Below, one piece after another: positions 12,257-15,057 of a stretch of 15,057 nt of DNA. A model generated the notes under the pieces. It worked only from the letters and a program-made list of their open reading frames with translations. It was not told the DNA's origin and ran no database searches. The stretch covers positions 1 to 15,057 of the forward strand of contig SXUH01000353.1 in NCBI GenBank assembly GCA_005791855.1, in the 5' to 3' direction. The translations under genes and the position numbers were made by a program. This DNA is from Bdellovibrionales bacterium (GTDB lineage: Bacteria > Bdellovibrionota > Bacteriovoracia > Bacteriovoracales > Bacteriovoracaceae). Every line of letters begins with the position of its first letter. Position 1 is the stretch's first letter.

Positions 12257-13350
12257 TGCGAATCTTCACCAAGCTGATTATCAAGGAATGGTTCAAGAGC
12301 CTCCTCGGCGCCATTACCGTGTTATTCCTCCTCATCTCGACCGCGGACCTGATCAACGGCTTCCTCCAGGGAAAGGAGGTCTCCCGCGTCCTCCTCGAGT
12401 ACTCCCTCAAGATGCCGGACCTCATGGGGAAGATGTTCCCCATCTGCTGTCTGGTGGCGACCCTCTTCTCCCTCAACAAGCTCAAGGCGCACTCGGAGCT
12501 CATCTCCATCCTCGCCGCCGGGTACTCCTACCGGAAGTTCTACTTGCTCCTCGGGACCTGCGCGCTCTCCATGGTCGCCCTCCAGTTCCTGAACCTCGGC
12601 TTCGTCGAGCCCTTCGCCAACAAGGTCAAGCGGCAGGAGATCGCCAAGAGCAAGGCCTCCGAGGGGAGGTACCTCACGAGGAGCTCCATCGAGGGCGGGA
12701 AGTTCTGGTACAAGTCGAACAACTACTTCGCCTCCTTCTCCTTCTTCGACCGGAACACGAAGTCGCTCCACAACCTCGAGATCTACTTCTTCTCGCCGGA
12801 GCACACCAGTACGCGGATCATCAAGGCCAGGAACGCGATCTACGTCAGCGGCGGCGAGTGGTCGCTCAGCGAGGTGCGCGAGCTCAGTAACCTCAGCTCG
12901 TTCACCTTCCCCATGGAGACCGCGAAGCCGAACTCGCTGATCAAGCTCGAGGAGGTCCCGGAGGACTTCGGGGAGTTCGAAGCGGACCTCACGACCCTGA
13001 ACTTCATCAAGCTCCAGACCTTCATCCACCGGCTCTCGAAGACCGGGATCAACATCAGCGAGTACCAGATCCTCCTCCTGAACAAGGTCTCCCTGAGCCT
13101 CATCTGCCTCGTCTTCGCCCTGATCCCCGCCTCGACGATCTTCAACCCGAACCGGCGGTCCAGCTCCTTTGGTAAGAATGTCGTTCTTACCCTCCTGGTG
13201 ACGGTCGTCTTTTGGGTTCTTTACAGTTCCACTATAGCTTTGGGGAACTCCGGGACCCTGAATCCGCTCCTCGCCACCAGTCTGATCCCTCTAGGGTTCT
13301 TCATCTACGTCCTAAGCACCTTCCTCAAGAATCGAAAACTCTCAATTTAA
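12256..13350 (+). CDS. LptF/LptG family permease (LPS export ABC transporter), LptG-like
   Basis: Inner-membrane permease of the LPS export ABC transporter, which with LptB lifts LPS out of the inner membrane towards LptC/LptA. The 364 aa match the family length. Topology is typical: TM1 about 14-36, TM2 57-75, TM3 96-119, a periplasmic beta-jellyroll domain about 135-260, and TM4-6 at about 276-297, 308-330 and 337-357. The cytoplasmic loop AHSELISILAAGYSYRKF (78-95), the LptB-coupling segment, and VEPFANKVKRQ (117-127) are family signatures. I lean to LptG over LptF from this loop and the early helices, but only one subunit is present here. The start at 12256 is chosen over the open frame that begins at 12157, because it overlaps the upstream stop (TGATG) and gives the standard N-terminus. 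GTG at 12253 is an alternative. Confidence 0.93.
   Translation: MRIFTKLIIKEWFKSLLGAITVLFLLISTADLINGFLQGKEVSRVLLEYSLKMPDLMGKMFPICCLVATLFSLNKLKAHSELISILAAGYSYRKFYLLLGTCALSMVALQFLNLGFVEPFANKVKRQEIAKSKASEGRYLTRSSIEGGKFWYKSNNYFASFSFFDRNTKSLHNLEIYFFSPEHTSTRIIKARNAIYVSGGEWSLSEVRELSNLSSFTFPMETAKPNSLIKLEEVPEDFGEFEADLTTLNFIKLQTFIHRLSKTGINISEYQILLLNKVSLSLICLVFALIPASTIFNPNRRSSSFGKNVVLTLLVTVVFWVLYSSTIALGNSGTLNPLLATSLIPLGFFIYVLSTFLKNRKLSI
13171..13191. repeat. Perfect 8-bp inverted repeat inside the permease gene
   Basis: GGTAAGAA-TGTCG-TTCTTACC is a perfect 8-bp stem with a 5-nt loop, encoding residues G306 to T312 at the start of TM5. It stands at the point where base composition drops from about 62% G+C (13081-13160) to about 48% (13171-13250), counted by hand. 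There is no following U-run, so it is not an intrinsic terminator. Confidence 0.6.
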
Positions 13351-13368
13351 TTTCACTTCTCTCTGTGC

Positions 13369-13374
13369 TATAAA
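13369..13374 (+). promoter_or_regulatory. Possible -10 element of a def-fmt-rpe promoter
   Basis: TATAAA (13369-13374) lies six nucleotides before the def ATG, in a 30-nt AT-rich gap after the permease gene. No convincing -35 is visible (TTTAAT at 13346-13351, 17 bp away, matches only 3 of 6). Since no Shine-Dalgarno precedes the def ATG, a transcript starting at the ATG itself is plausible. The hexamer alone is weak evidence. Confidence 0.4.
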
Positions 13375-13380
13375 AGTCCC

Positions 13381-13953
13381 ATGAACATAGAAAACTACAA
13401 GCTCGAGGGAGACCGGCTTCCGATCTTCACCTACCCCGAGCCGGTGCTGTCCAAGAAAGCCGTCCCGGTTACCGAATTCACGCCCAAGCTAGCAAAACTA
13501 GTTAAGGACATGCTCTTTACCATGTACCACGCTCCGGGGATCGGGCTCGCGGCGCCCCAGATCGGCGAAAGCCTCCGGCTCTTTGTGCTGGACGTCGACT
13601 ACGAGCGAGAGCCCTTCACCAATTCGGCCGGGAAGGAGGAGTACAAGCTCTCCGACTTCAATCCCATGGTCCTGATCAACCCGGTGATCACCGGCAAGTC
13701 CGGCTCGACCACGTACGAAGAGGGGTGCCTTTCGGTTCCCGGCGTCTACGAAGAAGTGAAGCGCCACAAGTCCGTGCACGTGCGGTACCAGGATCTGAGC
13801 GGCGAGTTCCACGAGCTCGACGCCGACGACATGCTCGCCATCTGCATCCAGCACGAGAACGACCACCTGGACGGCGTCGTCTTCATCGAGCGCCTGAGTA
13901 ACCTCAAGAAGAACTTCTACAAGAAGAAGCTCACCAAAGAGAAGGGTCGATGA
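13381..13953 (+). CDS. def: Peptide deformylase
   Basis: Metalloenzyme removing the formyl group from the N-terminal fMet of new proteins. All three family motifs are present: GIGLAAPQ (residues 53-60), EGCLSVPG (114-121, metal ligand C116) and QHENDHLDG (157-165, ligands H158 and H162, catalytic E159). The 190-aa length is somewhat longer than the usual roughly 170 aa, with an acidic insert at about 72-92 (YEREPFTNSAGKEEYK) and a basic C-terminal tail (KKNFYKKKLTKEKGR). The ATG has no Shine-Dalgarno but a TATAAA six nt upstream. The stop overlaps the fmt start (ATGA), so the pair is translationally coupled, consistent with the conserved def-fmt gene order. Confidence 0.97.
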   Translation: MNIENYKLEGDRLPIFTYPEPVLSKKAVPVTEFTPKLAKLVKDMLFTMYHAPGIGLAAPQIGESLRLFVLDVDYEREPFTNSAGKEEYKLSDFNPMVLINPVITGKSGSTTYEEGCLSVPGVYEEVKRHKSVHVRYQDLSGEFHELDADDMLAICIQHENDHLDGVVFIERLSNLKKNFYKKKLTKEKGR

Positions 13954-14894
13954 AGAAGTTCCGAGTGGCCTACTGCGGGACTCCCGATTTCTCCGTGCCG
14001 ACCCTCGACCTCCTTAGCAACCATCCGCACGTCGACCTGCGGTACGTGATCTCCATGCCGGACCGTCCCTCCGGGCGCGGGATGGAACTCAAGTCCCCCG
14101 AGGTCGTCGAGTTCGCCAGACAGAAGAAGCTCCCCGTCTTCCAGTGTGAGAACATCAACCGCGAAGGCGAGTTCCTCCGGATGCTCAAGGCCCAGGACCT
14201 CGACTTCATCGTCGTCCTCGCCTTCGCGCAGTTCCTCGGGAGCGAGATGCTCCAGCTCGCGAGGCTGGGCTGCTTCAACATCCACACCTCCATCCTCCCG
14301 AAGTACCGGGGGGCAGCCCCGATCCAGTACGCGCTCCGGAACGGCGACCCGGAGACGGGCGTGTCGATCCAGAAGATGGTGAAGAAAATGGACGCCGGGG
14401 ACCTGGTCCACTTCCACACCGTACCGATCGCGCCGACGGAGACCGGCGGCCAGCTCTACACGCGGCTGAAGTTCCAGGCGGCCCTCGCCATGAACGACCT
14501 GCTCGCGAAGCTGCTCGCCGGACCCGTAGAGGCCACTCCCCAGGACGAGAGCAAGGTCTCCTTCGCGCCGACGCTCAAGAAGGAAGACGGGGCGCTGGAC
14601 TTCGCGGAGAAGACCGTCGCGGAGGTCCTGAACCTCATCCGCGCCCTGGACCCCTGGCCCGGCACGTATTGTTTCCTGAACGGGAAAAGGTTAAAGGTTC
14701 TCCGGGCGGAGAAGTACCACGGGAAGCTCCCACCGGGGAAGGCGGCCAACGACCTCGGGTCCCTCGCCGTCGGGTGCCGGGACGGAGCGGTCCACCTCAC
14801 GGAGGTCCAGCTCGAGGGGAAGAAGGCCTGCTCGGATCGCGAGCTCCTCAACGGTATGAAATCTGAAATCACTTTGAGTTCGCACAAGGAGTAG
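13950..14894 (+). CDS. fmt: Methionyl-tRNA formyltransferase
   Basis: Transfers a formyl group from 10-formyl-THF to the initiator Met-tRNA. The 314 aa fit the family. The N-terminal formyltransferase domain (about 1-185) carries YCGTPDFSVPTL (8-19), PDRPSGRG (37-44), FNIHTSILPKYRGAAPI (109-125, with N110 and H112 of the catalytic triad) and MDAGD (147-151, D148). The C-terminal OB-like domain includes ALDPWPGTYC (about 231-240). The ATG shares ATGA with the def stop and has an AGAAGGG Shine-Dalgarno in the end of def. rpe begins 1 nt after the stop, so def-fmt-rpe look co-transcribed. Confidence 0.97.
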   Translation: MKKFRVAYCGTPDFSVPTLDLLSNHPHVDLRYVISMPDRPSGRGMELKSPEVVEFARQKKLPVFQCENINREGEFLRMLKAQDLDFIVVLAFAQFLGSEMLQLARLGCFNIHTSILPKYRGAAPIQYALRNGDPETGVSIQKMVKKMDAGDLVHFHTVPIAPTETGGQLYTRLKFQAALAMNDLLAKLLAGPVEATPQDESKVSFAPTLKKEDGALDFAEKTVAEVLNLIRALDPWPGTYCFLNGKRLKVLRAEKYHGKLPPGKAANDLGSLAVGCRDGAVHLTEVQLEGKKACSDRELLNGMKSEITLSSHKE

Positions 14895-14895
14895 T

Positions 14896-15057
14896 ATGTC
14901 GGTCACCATCTCCCCAAGCCTCTTGTCGGTGGATTTCCTTAACCTCAAGGCGGAGGTCGAGCGGCTCAACGCCATCGACGACCTCTGGCTCCACCTCGAC
15001 GTCATGGACTCCCACTTCGTCCCGAACCTCACCTTCGGCGAACCGGTGCTGAAGAAC
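14896..15057 (+). CDS. rpe: Ribulose-phosphate 3-epimerase, N-terminal part
   Basis: The first 54 codons are in the window; the gene continues past the right edge. SPSLLSVDFLNL (6-17), WLHLDVMD (31-38) and HFVPNLTFGEPVL (40-52) are the N-terminal signature of this TIM-barrel enzyme, which interconverts ribulose 5-phosphate and xylulose 5-phosphate in the pentose phosphate pathway. H33 and D35 fit the known metal ligands of this segment. The usual Gly in DVMDGHF is Ser here (S39). The ATG is preceded by an AAGGAG Shine-Dalgarno overlapping the fmt stop region, with one nucleotide between the fmt stop and this ATG. Confidence 0.95.
   Translation, partial: MSVTISPSLLSVDFLNLKAEVERLNAIDDLWLHLDVMDSHFVPNLTFGEPVLKN

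Overview
This 15 kb window is densely packed chromosomal DNA of a Gram-negative bacterium. It holds core housekeeping genes mixed with envelope genes: signal-peptide proteins, two predicted outer-membrane beta-barrels ending in Phe, an LptF/LptG permease and galU. Gene bodies are GC-rich with strong C/G third-position preference, while gene edges and intergenic gaps are clearly more AT-rich. The C-terminal CFI-box protein, the many exported proteins without familiar names and the gene mix suggest Bdellovibrionota (Bdellovibrio or Bacteriovorax relatives) or a nearby delta-proteobacterial lineage. This is inference from content; no rRNA or other taxonomic marker was used. I see no mobile element, phage gene, CRISPR array or IS element.

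Layout. (1) Positions 1-1855, minus strand: tRNA-Gln(TTG), prs, pth and the start of ychF form one tight translation and nucleotide-metabolism operon, behind a good sigma70-type promoter. (2) Positions 1897-3487, plus strand: a 503-aa outer-membrane barrel gene with its own promoter, divergent from the tRNA operon. (3) Positions 3484-9585, minus strand: galU, a 333-aa exported protein, priA, then, after a 71-nt gap, a 718-aa exported coiled-coil protein with a Gln/Pro/Tyr/Gly-rich repetitive tail. The last gene meets the barrel gene tail to tail, sharing a CTAG. (4) Positions 9630-15057, plus strand: a 298-aa barrel protein, a 300-aa exported helical protein with a CHAD-like stretch, a 241-aa CFI-box protein, an LptF/LptG permease, then def-fmt-rpe, with rpe cut by the window end.

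How the genes fit together. def and fmt act on the two ends of the formyl-methionine cycle, and pth, ychF and tRNA-Gln also serve translation. prs and rpe supply and interconvert pentose phosphates. galU makes UDP-glucose for surface polysaccharides, and the LptF/LptG permease extracts LPS from the inner membrane, so both serve the same envelope as the barrel proteins. Neighbouring genes often overlap by 1 or 4 nt (TGATG or ATGA), pointing to translational coupling. Some starts lack a Shine-Dalgarno sequence, and two have a -10-like hexamer exactly six nucleotides upstream, which would give leaderless mRNAs.

The least explained items are the 718-aa low-complexity protein, the exported CHAD-like protein, the divergent CFI-box and the overlapping convergent gene pair. 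I found no clear multi-gene novel system.
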